Positions 24,811-35,033 of a stretch of 64,000 bases of DNA are shown here, piece by piece (positions within the stretch are counted from its first letter, which is position 1; each line of letters begins with the position of its first letter). Position numbers and translations under genes: made by a program. Location: the NCBI GenBank assembly GCA_002427755.1, contig DIYO01000009.1:3296-67295 (forward strand), written 5' to 3'. The stretch is from Roseivirga sp. UBA6052. Its GTDB lineage: Bacteria > Bacteroidota > Bacteroidia > Cytophagales > Cyclobacteriaceae. The notes under the pieces are model-generated. The model had not been told where the DNA came from, ran no database searches, and saw only the letters and a list, made by a program, of their open reading frames with translations.

Positions 24811-26124
24811 ATGAAGGCGAAGGGTTTAAAGAAAGATAAAGTCAATATTGTTACACTAGGTTGCTCAAAAAACTTAGTGGATTCTGAGGTTATGCTCACC
24901 CAGTTAAAAGGCAATGGTATTAATACTACTCATGAATCTCAGAATGACGACTCAAATATTGTAATCGTAAACACCTGCGGCTTTATAGACAATGCCAAGC
25001 AAGAGTCTATAGACACAATTCTTAGATATGTAGATGCTAAAGAAGAAGGTCAAATAGAAAAGCTCTATGTAACCGGCTGCTTATCTCATCGCTACAAAGA
25101 AGATTTAGAAGAGGAAATCCCTCAGGTAGATGCCTTTTTTGGGACAATGGAACTGCCTACTCTACTAAAAAAATTCAAAGCCGACTATAAGCACGAACTT
25201 CTAGGAGAGAGGATCACGACTACTTCAAATCATTACGCATATCTGAAAATAGCAGAAGGATGTGATAGACCTTGTTCCTTCTGTGCTATTCCCCTGATGA
25301 GAGGAGGACATAAATCTCGTCCAATAGAAGAACTTGTTACCGAAGCTAAAAATCTAGCACGAAACGGAACAAAAGAGTTATTGCTCATAGCCCAAGATTC
25401 TACTTATTATGGATTAGACCTCTATAAAAAAAGAAATCTTGCCGATCTAATGAAACACCTCTCAGATGTAGAGGGAATTGACTGGATTAGATTACACTAT
25501 GCCTTCCCTACAGGATTCCCAATGGATGTGCTAGACGTTATGGCTGAAAGAGATAACATCTGCAATTACCTAGATATTCCGCTCCAACATGGTTCTACTA
25601 AAATGCTCAAGCTCATGAGAAGGGGAACTACTCGCGAAAAGACTGAGGCATTACTTGGCGAAATGCGTAGTAGAGTACCAGATATGGCTATTAGAACAAC
25701 ATTAATTGCCGGTCATCCGGGTGAAACACAAGAAGATTTCGAAGACATGGTTGATTTCGTAGAGAAATCACGTTTCGATAGACTTGGTATCTTCACTTAT
25801 TCACACGAAGAACAAACACATAGCTTTACATATGAAGACGATGTACCTGAGGATGTGAAACAAGAACGTGCTAACCACGTAATGCAGCTACAAGAAGAAA
25901 TTTCATACGACATCAACCAAGGCAAGATTGGTAAGGAGTTCAAAGTTCTTATAGATCGTAAGGAGAGTGGACATTTTGTAGGCAGAACGGAGCATGATTC
26001 TCCTGAAGTAGACAATGAAGTGCATATTGACGCTGCTAAACACTACCTACGAGTTGGTGATTTTGCTCAGATTAAAATCACAGATGCTACAGAATTCGAT
26101 TTATATGGGGAACCTGTTAAATAA
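24811..26124 (+). CDS. rimO: Ribosomal protein S12 methylthiotransferase RimO
   Basis: RimO adds a methylthio group to the conserved Asp of ribosomal protein S12, using two [4Fe-4S] clusters and S-adenosylmethionine. In this 437-residue protein the N-terminal cluster ligands are C18 (L-G-C-S-K-N), C56 (N-T-C-G-F) and C90 (T-G-C-L). The radical-SAM cluster is C151-x3-C155-x2-C158. A C-terminal TRAM domain (about 370-437) follows. S-K-N after the first Cys and the overall length favour RimO over MiaB. The bshC gene starts 62 bp downstream. Confidence 0.95.
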   Translation: MKAKGLKKDKVNIVTLGCSKNLVDSEVMLTQLKGNGINTTHESQNDDSNIVIVNTCGFIDNAKQESIDTILRYVDAKEEGQIEKLYVTGCLSHRYKEDLEEEIPQVDAFFGTMELPTLLKKFKADYKHELLGERITTTSNHYAYLKIAEGCDRPCSFCAIPLMRGGHKSRPIEELVTEAKNLARNGTKELLLIAQDSTYYGLDLYKKRNLADLMKHLSDVEGIDWIRLHYAFPTGFPMDVLDVMAERDNICNYLDIPLQHGSTKMLKLMRRGTTREKTEALLGEMRSRVPDMAIRTTLIAGHPGETQEDFEDMVDFVEKSRFDRLGIFTYSHEEQTHSFTYEDDVPEDVKQERANHVMQLQEEISYDINQGKIGKEFKVLIDRKESGHFVGRTEHDSPEVDNEVHIDAAKHYLRVGDFAQIKITDATEFDLYGEPVK

Positions 26125-26186
26125 AAACAATTGTTGCTGAAAAGAGTCTTTGAGATATTCGCATTCTTTTGGCTAGACAAAACCTA

Positions 26187-27773
26187 ATGGAGCAAACCGA
26201 TATTTCTGAATGTTTACTGGGCAAAATTAATTTTGCTCAAACCAACAGCTTCTCTAAGTTCTTTTTAGACTATATATCAGGAAATGAGAGTTTACGAGAC
26301 TTTCACAACGGTCTGCCCACTTCCGAAAACCTGCTTGCTCAATTAGAGAAAAGAAACTTCAATAATTCAGTCAGACCAAGGCTTCATAAGGTATTACAAG
26401 AACAATATCATGGGCTTGATTTATCAGAGCTAACCAGTAGAAATATTGAGCTACTAAATGAGAACAATACCTATACGATTACAACCGGTCATCAACTCAA
26501 CATTTTTACTGGCCCACTGTATGTGATCTATAAAATTGTTACAGTTATCAGAGCCTGTGAAGAATTAAAAGAATTAAGACCTGACTGTAATTTTGTGCCT
26601 GTCTACTGGATGGCTAGCGAGGATCATGACTTCGAAGAAATTAGCTATTTCAGATATAATGAGAGGAAATTCACATGGAACACCGATCAAAGTGGTGCTG
26701 TTGGTCGATTTGACCCAAAATCAATTGCGCCAATATTCGATGAGATTATCGGAATACCAGACTTTTTCAGAACTGCTTATTTGAAGCATAATAACCTTGC
26801 AGATGCGGTAAGATTCTATATGAATGAACTGTTTGGTGAATTCGGATTAGTAACGATTGATGCCGACCATGCTGAACTTAAGAGTGTCTTTAAGGAAGTA
26901 ATTGAAGCGGACATTTTCCATAATACACCTGAGACCAAAGCCTCAGCTACAACTGCAAAACTTGATGGTCTGGGTTATAAAACACAGGTATTTCCGAGAG
27001 CTATTAACTTCTTCTACTTAAAAGATGACTTAAGGTCTAGAATAGAACAACAGGGAGATGTTTTCAAAGTAATCGATACAGATATCGAATTTTCGGAAAC
27101 TGAGATGCACGAGGAAATTGATAAGCATCCTGAAAGATTTAGTCCAAACGTAATTCTTAGACCGCTCTATCAAGAATACTTACTACCCAATTTAGCCTAT
27201 GTTGGCGGCCCATCAGAGTTAGTGTATTGGCTACAATTAAAGGGGGTATTCGATCATTTTGATCAGGCTTTCCCACTACTCATGCCTCGAGCATTTGTGG
27301 GGGTTATCAATAAGAATACCTCAAGAAAAATTGAACAACTCAACCTATCATTTGAAGAAATCTTCATTAACGACAATGAGTTAGTTAAAGCGAAGGTTAA
27401 AGAAGAAGCAGCTTACCTGCTAGACCTAGAGGAGCAAAAGAAATCGTTGAAATCAATATTTCAAGAAGCCTTAAATCAAGCACAAAAAGTAGACGTTACA
27501 CTAGAGAAGACTATTCTTGCTGAGCACAGGAGAAGTGAAAAGTGTCTTGAAAAAATAGAGAAGAAAATGCTTAAGGCTGAACGTAAGAATCAGGAGGTTT
27601 TGGTAAATAGAATCTATGCTGTAAAAGACTATCTCTTTCCTAGTGGTGCACCTCAAGAACGCAAAGACAATCTCCTTAACTTTTATTTGAGTAATGATAA
27701 ATTCATAGATTCATGTATGGCTTCAATCGATCCGTTCGATTACCGATTCCATCTGCTATCTACCAATGAATAA
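26187..27773 (+). CDS. bshC: Putative bacillithiol synthase (cysteine-adding enzyme) BshC
   Basis: BshC adds cysteine to glucosaminyl-malate, the last step of bacillithiol synthesis. Seen: T-T-G-H-Q-L-N-I-F-T-G-P-L-Y near residue 95, P-V-Y-W-M-A-S-E-D-H-D-F-E-E, the G-G-P-S-E-L-V-Y-W segment, and a helical coiled-coil C-terminal part, all typical; length is 528 aa. The frame can begin at a TTG (26169), but the ATG at 26187 is preferred. It overlaps fthC by 8 bp. bshA and bshB are not in the window. ytxJ at 37 kb supports bacillithiol use. Confidence 0.9.
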   Translation: MEQTDISECLLGKINFAQTNSFSKFFLDYISGNESLRDFHNGLPTSENLLAQLEKRNFNNSVRPRLHKVLQEQYHGLDLSELTSRNIELLNENNTYTITTGHQLNIFTGPLYVIYKIVTVIRACEELKELRPDCNFVPVYWMASEDHDFEEISYFRYNERKFTWNTDQSGAVGRFDPKSIAPIFDEIIGIPDFFRTAYLKHNNLADAVRFYMNELFGEFGLVTIDADHAELKSVFKEVIEADIFHNTPETKASATTAKLDGLGYKTQVFPRAINFFYLKDDLRSRIEQQGDVFKVIDTDIEFSETEMHEEIDKHPERFSPNVILRPLYQEYLLPNLAYVGGPSELVYWLQLKGVFDHFDQAFPLLMPRAFVGVINKNTSRKIEQLNLSFEEIFINDNELVKAKVKEEAAYLLDLEEQKKSLKSIFQEALNQAQKVDVTLEKTILAEHRRSEKCLEKIEKKMLKAERKNQEVLVNRIYAVKDYLFPSGAPQERKDNLLNFYLSNDKFIDSCMASIDPFDYRFHLLSTNE

Positions 27774-28335
27774 AAAAGTTCTCCGAGAATTATATCTAGA
27801 AAAGCGCAAGACGCTCACACCTCAGGAATTCGATAGGCGGAGCCAATTAGTTTTTAGTCAAACCATCGATTTTCTAAAAACAGCTGAAGGATCCCATATA
27901 CATCTATTTCTTCCAATAGTCCATAACAAGGAAGTTAACACATGGCCCATTTTAGACTTTCTTTTAGAAAGTGAAAAGCACACGCCTATCGTCAGCAGTA
28001 CTGATTTTAGAACTAAGAAGATGGCACATTATCTAATTAATAATGACACTCATTTCAAAAATGACAGCTATGGTATACCATCGCCCATTGGAGCTGAAGA
28101 GATATCTATAGATAAAATTGACCTGGTACTAACGCCACTGATTAGTTTCGATTTGGCAGGAAATCGTATTGGCTATGGTGGTGGCTACTATGATACGTTC
28201 TTAAGTAAATGCCGAAAAGACGTTAAGGTAATAGGTTTGGCTATAACCTCTTCTTTAGATCTGATAACATATGCTGAACCGCATGATCATAAGATGAACA
28301 TGTGCATCAATCACAACAGGATGTTCAAGTTTTAA
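27766..28335 (+). CDS. fthC: 5-formyltetrahydrofolate cyclo-ligase
   Basis: This enzyme converts 5-formyl-THF to 5,10-methenyl-THF using ATP. The 189-residue product has K-K-V-L-R-E-L-Y-L-E-K-R-K at the start, the T-P-L-I-S-F-D segment and the hallmark G-Y-G-G-G-Y-Y-D motif near residue 140. Its start overlaps the bshC stop by 8 bp, so it is co-translated. A bidirectional terminator follows. (Also named ygfA/MTHFS.). Confidence 0.93.
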   Translation: MNKKVLRELYLEKRKTLTPQEFDRRSQLVFSQTIDFLKTAEGSHIHLFLPIVHNKEVNTWPILDFLLESEKHTPIVSSTDFRTKKMAHYLINNDTHFKNDSYGIPSPIGAEEISIDKIDLVLTPLISFDLAGNRIGYGGGYYDTFLSKCRKDVKVIGLAITSSLDLITYAEPHDHKMNMCINHNRMFKF

Positions 28336-28339
28336 GCAT

Positions 28340-28368
28340 AAAAAAAGCCGCATTAAGCGGCTCCTTTT
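28340..28368. terminator. Bidirectional terminator between fthC and the BNR protein
   Basis: AGCCGC-ATTAA-GCGGCT with an A run on the left and TTTT on the right serves both convergent genes. Confidence 0.85.
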
Positions 28369-28383
28369 AGGTTTATTCATCGT

Positions 28384-31300
28384 TTATCTTGATGTAGATT
28401 TTAACAATTTCACAGTTCCTCTGGCTCTATCATTCGCTGCATTCAAAATGTATAACCCATCAGGTGAGTTTCTTAAGTCTATTTCCACTTGTTCCCCTGT
28501 TCGGTAATTATTGATAGCGCTCGATTGGATTTTCCTTCCATTAGCATCTATTATTTGCAATTGGAAGTCTCCATTGAAAGCACTTGGGAAAGCTATATTG
28601 AACACCCCATTTGACGGATTTGCATCTACAATTATATCTTCAACATTCAAGAGTAAATCCTCATCTATAGAACTAATTACATTCTGAATATTGAATGTCT
28701 CTTCACTAGTTACAGTTGCCTCGAAGTTGTTACCAGCGAGGTCAGTAATATTTTGGGCAGAGGCGAAATCTAAATCTAAAACACCATCTTCCAGAATTTC
28801 TACGATAGTCACAATGAACGATCTACCTCCAGTTAATTCTCTAACCTCAGACAATGTAGCAGTTGGTGAAGTAGAAGCTAGAGCAAAATCAGCTAAATCT
28901 ACATTCGTTACTTGCTCATTGAAGTTTACAATAAATGACACTTCATTTTGGTCTGTCACTTCATCTGTAGGCTCATTTCGTGCTATTACCGCTGAAGGTG
29001 CTGAGGTATCTTGAATAGTATAAGTCTCCTCTACTGAAATAACACCGGCATAGTCATTACCATTTAAATCTCGAATATCATTAGCACTTGCTACTGTTAA
29101 ACCCAGCGTACCGGACCCTCCTATATCTTGCACTGTAACATCAAAAACTAAACCAGTGGTACTTTCCACAACTGTACCGATTACACCAGACGCATCTCCT
29201 GTTGTCTCAAAATCTCCTGAGCTCACATTCGCTACTTCTTCATTGAAAGTAACACGGAATTGAACACTAGTGGCTGAAGTTGTTTCATCTGTAGGATCTA
29301 ATCGAGCAATAGAAGAAATCTCAGGTGCTTGACCATCCAATGAGAAAGTAACCTCATTAGATAAGGAAGTTCCAAGTTGTGAATGGGTAAGTCTCAGCTG
29401 ATAAGTCCCACCGTCATTAGCCACAAATTCGATGTTCGTGGCTCCATCAATATCTTCACCATTTTTAATCCACTGGTAAGTCAATGGACTAGGATTAAAT
29501 AGTGCATCATTACCCACTAATGTTACAGAAGACCTATCTTCTGCCCATGAATAACGGATATTAGGCACTATACCCACCTGATTATATGTAGCACTAAATA
29601 CACCATTAGAATGAGTAGCTGCGACAATTTTACCTTCACTTGGTCTAGACTGCATAGCAGTTACAATTGTATTTCCTACAACATCGGCTCCTTGCTGCAC
29701 CCAATTGGTATTATCACCATTCAATTGCGTAGTCATAAATAGACCTACGGAGGTTCCTGCAAAATATCTGTAACCACCTTCTCCATCAGGCATGATTTCC
29801 AAATATCTAACTGATGGACCATTGCCTGCTCCACCTGGTGTTTCTTCCAAATTACCACTTATTGCAGTCCAAGTCTGGCCACCATCTTGTGATGCGAAAA
29901 TACTCTCAACATTATAATTTGAGAATGATACAAGCACTTGATCTGCATTATCTGGATTCACTTCAATCGAAGAAACATATGCTCTTGATGGCATTCCAGT
30001 AGTAGGTAGTCTCGTTACTTCCGTATCGCTAGTTGCATCAGCTATATCTGAAATTTTGAACAGGTTACCACTGTTGGTACCCACGTATAAAATATCCTGC
30101 GGCTGAGTAGAGAACACTAAGGCACTCACTCTACCCAGTATTCCTCTTATTTCAACCCAATCTCCTATACTAGGGTTAGTTCTAACATCATTGGTAACAA
30201 AAATCTTAGAATTAGACCCAACAGCTAACTGATCTTGATTCACAGGATTATAAGTGTAAGGGTTTACAAACAAGAAGTCTACCGCTTCTGCCTCTGCTGG
30301 TGCTATACTTCCTTGAAACTGATAGGTATTTCCCACTAGTTCGTATCTAAATAATCCCCCTCTTTGAAAAGAAACATAAAGGGAGTTATAGGTAATACCA
30401 GCGTATGTACCATCACCTCCACCAACATCTTGCCAGTCGCCTGTAGGGTCACCATTTAACGTGGCAAACGTACTGTTGTCTTGCATTCCTCCAATAATAA
30501 TTGGGTTACCAATATCAAGTTGATGAATATCAACATGGTAGAATTGAGAAGTAAGGTATCCATTATTTAAGTCTCTCCAGACTATTGGCAGCTCAGGATT
30601 TGAGTTAGGCGTATTGTCTTCATTAATATGAACACCTCCATCAGTACCAGAAATCATCTTGTTGGCATCACTATTAAAAAAGACTAATGCATGCTGATCC
30701 GGATGGTGGTTAGGATATAAAAAGGCTTCATTACCCGGAGGTGCATATCCTCCAACTTGTTGAACCAAGTCAGTAGAAGTAAATCTATTTGTCGATCTGA
30801 AAAGGTTGGTTCCTCCAATAAATACAGTTTCTGCATCACCAGGCTTCACTTTTACATGTAGATTGTAACCACCTTGTGTGTCATGCACCTCAACAACATC
30901 TTCACCGCTAAATGGTAAAAAGCGAGATACATCATTAAATTGACCAGACCCCTCAGAATAGGTTACTAGATTAATATCTGAAATCAAATAAATCAGTGCC
31001 TCATTGTTAGGGTCTATTTCAATCTCAATTCTATTGTATTGACTAGAGAAACCAGAAGGCAATTCTACATTAGTCCAATTAATTCCATCATCAGATCTAA
31101 AGAAGCCTTGCTCTCCTCCTCCCGATGCTATTGTAGCGTAAACAATTCCTGTTGAAGTTATTGCTACATCAGTCCATTCTGTTCTTGAATTAGAAGCACC
31201 GAGCACGATTTCCCATGTTTCAAAACCATCAGTACTTCGCATAATTTGACTCTCGGTAGCCGCGTAAATCTCTGTTCCATCGGCATTAGATAAATCAATA

Positions 31301-32079
31301 ACCAATTCATTCACTACACTAAATGGAGCTACACCTGCAGCTTGAGTACCTAACGTTGTTTGAGGATTAGAACCGTCTAAGGCAGTAGCTTGAATTAATG
31401 TCCAAGTCTCTCCGTTATCGGTAGATTTGTAAATACCATTACCTGAATAAAAGGCACCAACTGCCCCACCTGAACCACTCAACTCTCCAGTTCCATAATA
31501 CCATTCCGCATTCTTACCTTCTCTTAAATCTTGCACAATAGTGGTAATGGAAGGATGATCTTCCGGAGGTGTTTTACGTGTCCATGATTGGCCACCATCT
31601 GTTGTCTTCCAAAGACCTCCTTTAACTCCACCTGCTAGAAAAGTATTCTCATCATTAGTGTCAATAGCCAAAGCTCTTGTTCTACCTCCAACGTTGAATG
31701 GACCTGCGCTAATCCATGTAGGATCATTTTGAGAAGCAGCACTTGCCTCAGTTTGCATTCTAATATTGAATACATCACCATCGCTATTGCTTTTCCTAGC
31801 GTTTAGTTTTTCCTGAGCAAACTTTAGTTCTCTTTGCTTAATTCCTGCAGGATATTCTCCTGTTGCAGGGTCTAACAAAAGTGACATTTCCCATTCTAAA
31901 CGTTCAGCCGGGTTTTCCATCTCAGGTTCTCCTTCAGAAGTTTCACCTTGAAATGGTTCGATTGTTTTTACTTGATAAGTACTTTCTGGTTCTATTATTT
32001 CTTTTTGTTGCGTAAAAACAGCAATTACAACTAGCGCTAATACAATTAGAGCAGTACTAATGAGTAGTTTCTTGTTCAT
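28384..32079 (-). CDS. T9SS-secreted BNR/sortilin-like repeat protein with Ig-like domains
   Basis: The 1231-residue product has an N-terminal signal/anchor (about 5-24), then a large beta-propeller region (about 100-830) with many BNR-type units (S-x-D-x-G-x-T-W; e.g. K-T-T-D-G-G-Q-S-W-T), an Ig-like domain (about 840-905), two homologous Ig-like repeats (about 910-1020 and 1025-1125, each with D-P-T-D-E/E-P-T-D-E and D-L-N-G-N-D or D-L-A-G-N-N), and a C-terminal T9SS sorting domain ending in V-K-L-L-K-S. This is a Vps10/YCF48-like cell-surface scaffold; I see no sialidase catalytic Tyr/Glu/Arg set. The GTG at 32088 overlaps the lipoprotein stop; the ATG at 32079 is chosen. Confidence 0.88.
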   Translation of the reverse strand: MNKKLLISTALIVLALVVIAVFTQQKEIIEPESTYQVKTIEPFQGETSEGEPEMENPAERLEWEMSLLLDPATGEYPAGIKQRELKFAQEKLNARKSNSDGDVFNIRMQTEASAASQNDPTWISAGPFNVGGRTRALAIDTNDENTFLAGGVKGGLWKTTDGGQSWTRKTPPEDHPSITTIVQDLREGKNAEWYYGTGELSGSGGAVGAFYSGNGIYKSTDNGETWTLIQATALDGSNPQTTLGTQAAGVAPFSVVNELVIDLSNADGTEIYAATESQIMRSTDGFETWEIVLGASNSRTEWTDVAITSTGIVYATIASGGGEQGFFRSDDGINWTNVELPSGFSSQYNRIEIEIDPNNEALIYLISDINLVTYSEGSGQFNDVSRFLPFSGEDVVEVHDTQGGYNLHVKVKPGDAETVFIGGTNLFRSTNRFTSTDLVQQVGGYAPPGNEAFLYPNHHPDQHALVFFNSDANKMISGTDGGVHINEDNTPNSNPELPIVWRDLNNGYLTSQFYHVDIHQLDIGNPIIIGGMQDNSTFATLNGDPTGDWQDVGGGDGTYAGITYNSLYVSFQRGGLFRYELVGNTYQFQGSIAPAEAEAVDFLFVNPYTYNPVNQDQLAVGSNSKIFVTNDVRTNPSIGDWVEIRGILGRVSALVFSTQPQDILYVGTNSGNLFKISDIADATSDTEVTRLPTTGMPSRAYVSSIEVNPDNADQVLVSFSNYNVESIFASQDGGQTWTAISGNLEETPGGAGNGPSVRYLEIMPDGEGGYRYFAGTSVGLFMTTQLNGDNTNWVQQGADVVGNTIVTAMQSRPSEGKIVAATHSNGVFSATYNQVGIVPNIRYSWAEDRSSVTLVGNDALFNPSPLTYQWIKNGEDIDGATNIEFVANDGGTYQLRLTHSQLGTSLSNEVTFSLDGQAPEISSIARLDPTDETTSATSVQFRVTFNEEVANVSSGDFETTGDASGVIGTVVESTTGLVFDVTVQDIGGSGTLGLTVASANDIRDLNGNDYAGVISVEETYTIQDTSAPSAVIARNEPTDEVTDQNEVSFIVNFNEQVTNVDLADFALASTSPTATLSEVRELTGGRSFIVTIVEILEDGVLDLDFASAQNITDLAGNNFEATVTSEETFNIQNVISSIDEDLLLNVEDIIVDANPSNGVFNIAFPSAFNGDFQLQIIDANGRKIQSSAINNYRTGEQVEIDLRNSPDGLYILNAANDRARGTVKLLKSTSR

Positions 32080-32084
32080 ACTTA

Positions 32085-32516
32085 TCACTTAATCGTTTGT
32101 CTAACTTTTAGAATCCCTTCCGTTCTTACACGAGGTGTGCGTATATCAACGGTTATTATACTTCCTTTTTTATATGATGATTGTTGTGGTGCTGACAGTA
32201 TAATCTTTTCTCCTACAGCAGGTTCAACTGACGTAAAGCTTGCGCCATAACTAAGCACCTCTGTAACTTCCAATTCATAAACCTCAGTCTTACCCTCTTC
32301 CACTCCATCATTTAGCACCTTGGCTTTTATCCTTAGTGCATTTCTTTGAATCTCATCTTTGTCAGAAATATTGATTTCTGGTGAATTAACCTCCATTTCT
32401 GTATTATCTGCGGTTGAATCGCTCGTGCTTTTGCTTGCAGAACAACTAGCCACAAATAGCATAGGTAAGCAAAACAAAAGTGTCCAAGCGAATTGTTTGA
32501 AATATAATCTTCTCAT
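32085..32516 (-). CDS. Lipoprotein of unknown function
   Basis: The 143-residue product has a signal peptide with a lipobox (F-V-A-S-C, Cys near residue 25), a Ser/Thr/Asp-rich linker, and a beta-rich domain with E-V-Y-E-L-E-V-T-E-V-L-S-Y-G. It should be anchored to the inner leaflet of the outer membrane or the cell surface. Its stop lies 5 bp before the ATG of the BNR protein, so they are co-transcribed and may work together at the surface (inference). Confidence 0.75.
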   Translation of the reverse strand: MRRLYFKQFAWTLLFCLPMLFVASCSASKSTSDSTADNTEMEVNSPEINISDKDEIQRNALRIKAKVLNDGVEEGKTEVYELEVTEVLSYGASFTSVEPAVGEKIILSAPQQSSYKKGSIITVDIRTPRVRTEGILKVRQTIK

Positions 32517-32589
32517 TGAGCTACATTATGTATTGAAATATACAACTAATATGTATTCAAACCCTAAGATAAAAGAGTTTCCAATGGCA

Positions 32590-33279
32590 TTAAACCAAAG
32601 GTAATTTGGTTGCCCTAACCATCTCTTTTTTTCCCGGTGGGCCATCAAGTGTTTCTACAAAAAAGCCAAGATCACTTAAGTCTCTTTTAAACTGTCCTTT
32701 GGCACAATAAGTAACTAAAACTCCATTATCACTCATATGGTCATAAACTGTACCAAATACAGATTTCTCCCAGACTTCGGCTTGTTTACTTGGTGCAAAA
32801 GCATCGTAGAACACCATGTTGAATTCATTATCTAAGTCTAGATTTTCAACCTTTTTGATGTAACGCGTAAACGAAAAGTTATCTGTAAAATGGGTGGTTT
32901 CACCCCAAGCAACAGTATGGATGAGCTCAAAATCTTTCAGCGCATGATCATAATTAAGCATAGCCGGATACTTTAATTCACTAATGATTCGATCAGAAAG
33001 CGGAAAGGGCTCCAGCGTATGATAATCAAGCGAAATTTGAGAATGCTCTCTGGCATATAATACCGAGAGTAGAGCATTAAGGCCAGTACCTAAGCCAACC
33101 TCTAAAACGCTCAATTCCTTAACTTCTTTTTCTAGCAGATATGCTAAACCCATTTGAATAAACACATGCTGAGACTCTGTTAGAGCTCCATGCGTAGAGT
33201 GATAAGTTTCTCGTAAAAACGGATTGTACAAAGACTGAGAGCCATCACCCGTATCAATTATTCGAATTTCTTCGTCCAT
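32590..33279 (-). CDS. mnmD: tRNA (mnm5s2U34) methyltransferase, MnmD-type
   Basis: The 229-residue SAM-dependent methyltransferase matches the methyltransferase half of MnmC (DUF752): D-G-S-Q-S-L-Y-N-P near the start, E-T-Y-H-S-T-H-G-A, the SAM-binding E-V-G-L-G-T-G-L-N, and D-A-F-A-P-S-K-Q-A-E-V-W. It performs the final methylation of nm5U34 in the tRNA wobble base. Without the fused FAD oxidase domain it is the stand-alone MnmD form. Its ATG overlaps the ispF stop as TAATG. Confidence 0.9.
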   Translation of the reverse strand: MDEEIRIIDTGDGSQSLYNPFLRETYHSTHGALTESQHVFIQMGLAYLLEKEVKELSVLEVGLGTGLNALLSVLYAREHSQISLDYHTLEPFPLSDRIISELKYPAMLNYDHALKDFELIHTVAWGETTHFTDNFSFTRYIKKVENLDLDNEFNMVFYDAFAPSKQAEVWEKSVFGTVYDHMSDNGVLVTYCAKGQFKRDLSDLGFFVETLDGPPGKKEMVRATKLPLV

Positions 33280-33755
33280 TACTTCTGGATAAGTACCGTA
33301 GCATAGGCAGCTACACCTTCTTCTTTACCTACGAAACCAAGCTTTTCTGTTGTTGTAGCTTTAATGGATATGTCCTCTTCAGGTATTTGCATAACCTGAG
33401 CCAAACAGGTTTTCATTGCAGGTATATGCGGATTAACCTTTGGTTGTTGCAGACAGATAGTTGAGTCTATATTGCCAATGGAATAACCCGCTTCTGTCAA
33501 AAGCGCCATCACATCCTTCAATAAGATTTTGCTATCAATGCCTTTATATTTTGGGTCTTTGTCAGAGAAATGATACCCTATATCTCTCATGTTAGCAGCT
33601 CCCAACAAGGCATCGCAAATCACATGAATTAATACATCAGCATCTGAATGGCCTACAGCCCCATGCGTATGTGGCACTAATATTCCGCCTAACCAAAATT
33701 CTTCTCCTACCTCAAGCTTGTGAACGTCATAACCAAAACCGACTCTTATTTTCAT
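33279..33755 (-). CDS. ispF: 2-C-methyl-D-erythritol 2,4-cyclodiphosphate synthase
   Basis: IspF acts in the MEP pathway of isoprenoid synthesis, releasing CMP from the diphosphocytidyl intermediate to form the cyclic diphosphate. The 158-residue trimeric enzyme keeps its metal ligands D10, H12 (G-Y-D-V-H) and H44 (V-L-I-H). Seen also: H-S-D-A-D, D-I-G-x-x-F-S-D, and K-A-T-T-T-E-K-L-G-F near the C-terminus. It lies 3 bp after an M16 peptidase gene and overlaps mnmD by 1 bp. Confidence 0.96.
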   Translation of the reverse strand: MKIRVGFGYDVHKLEVGEEFWLGGILVPHTHGAVGHSDADVLIHVICDALLGAANMRDIGYHFSDKDPKYKGIDSKILLKDVMALLTEAGYSIGNIDSTICLQQPKVNPHIPAMKTCLAQVMQIPEEDISIKATTTEKLGFVGKEEGVAAYATVLIQK

Positions 33756-33758
33756 CTT

Positions 33759-34997
33759 TTATCTTTTCGAATAATATCTCAATACAGAAGCATTCTGCTC
33801 TGTCATAATTTGGTTCGCTGCTGCCATAACCCCTTCAGTACTAACTTTTTCAATTTTATCTACTTCGCGATTAACCAACTCAGCTGTATCTAGCATTTCA
33901 GCAAATGCTAAATTCATTGCCCTGTTCAACAGTTCCATTTCACTAAAAACATGAGAAGAGATGGCCTTGTTTCTTACTTTTTCTAATTCTTCTTGTTGGA
34001 GCGATTCAGCTTTAAATTTGTCGATAAGCTTCCAAACTGCAGCCTCGCCCTCTTTTGGATCAATTCCATTGGCTAGCTTTCCTTGAATAACCAATAGTCC
34101 TGGATCAATAGAGCCCATGACATGCGCATTGATTGAATTAAACAGGTGTTCTTCTTCTACCAATTCTTGATACAACCTGCTAGAAGTACCTCTTCCTAAA
34201 ATATCACTTAAGAGATCTACCGTGTGATATCGTGAACCCGCTCTACCCGGCATATGAAAAGTCATATGCAATGCTTCGACAGGCACTTCAGCACTTACCT
34301 CTAATTCTTTATAAGCTTTTTGTGGTGGCTCAATTGGTAAATCTCTAATGATAGACTCTCCAGATACTATTGGAGAAAACCATTTTTCACTGAGGCTTTT
34401 TACTTGATCTACAGTAACATCACCTGCCACTACTAAGACAGCATTGTTTGGTAAATAATATTTATGAAAAAACCCTTTCACATCTTCCATTGTGGCTTTC
34501 TCTATATGTGAAATATCTTTCCCGATAGTAGCCCAACGATATGGATGCTTCTCATAAGCCAGCGGCCTTAACTTTAGCCAAACATCACCATAAGGTTGAT
34601 TGAGATAGCGTTGCTTAAATTCCTCAATTACAACAGACTGCTGTACTTCAAGCACTTTAGGATCAAAAGAAAGACTGAGCATACGATCTGACTCTAACCA
34701 AAACGCAGTTTCTAGGTTGGCCGAAGGAACAGTGATGTAGTAATTTGTAATGTCATTACTAGTAAAGGCATTGTTATCTCCACCCACCTTCTGTAAAGGT
34801 TCATCAAATGAATCTACATGCTTGGATCCACCAAACATAAGATGTTCAAAAAGATGTGCAAAACCTGTCTTTTCAGGGTCCTCGTCTCTGGCACCTACCT
34901 TATATAAAAGATTGAGTACCGCCATTGGCGAAGAGTGATCTTCGTGTACGATCACTTTTAAACCATTATCTAATTGAAAACTCTCGTAATTGATCAT
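33759..34997 (-). CDS. M16 (pitrilysin-type) zinc peptidase
   Basis: The 412-residue protein is one M16 half-unit pair with the inverted zinc motif H-L-F-E-H (His near residues 48 and 52) and the downstream E in V-V-I-E-E-F-K. It contains the R/Y substrate pair region later (G-R-G-T-S-S-R-L-Y-Q-E-L). No signal peptide is seen, so it is probably cytoplasmic. The size suggests a homodimer or partner with an inactive subunit not seen here. It heads the M16 - ispF - mnmD minus-strand operon, divergent from the E1 gene. Confidence 0.88.
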   Translation of the reverse strand: MINYESFQLDNGLKVIVHEDHSSPMAVLNLLYKVGARDEDPEKTGFAHLFEHLMFGGSKHVDSFDEPLQKVGGDNNAFTSNDITNYYITVPSANLETAFWLESDRMLSLSFDPKVLEVQQSVVIEEFKQRYLNQPYGDVWLKLRPLAYEKHPYRWATIGKDISHIEKATMEDVKGFFHKYYLPNNAVLVVAGDVTVDQVKSLSEKWFSPIVSGESIIRDLPIEPPQKAYKELEVSAEVPVEALHMTFHMPGRAGSRYHTVDLLSDILGRGTSSRLYQELVEEEHLFNSINAHVMGSIDPGLLVIQGKLANGIDPKEGEAAVWKLIDKFKAESLQQEELEKVRNKAISSHVFSEMELLNRAMNLAFAEMLDTAELVNREVDKIEKVSTEGVMAAANQIMTEQNASVLRYYSKR

Positions 34998-35033
34998 TGG
35001 AAGAGGTGAAATTAAAAATAACCTGACAGAATT

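Noticed and set aside
28384..32079. Sialidase or glycoside hydrolase from BNR repeats
   Set aside because: BNR-type units occur in many non-enzymatic propellers; no catalytic residues of sialidases could be identified.
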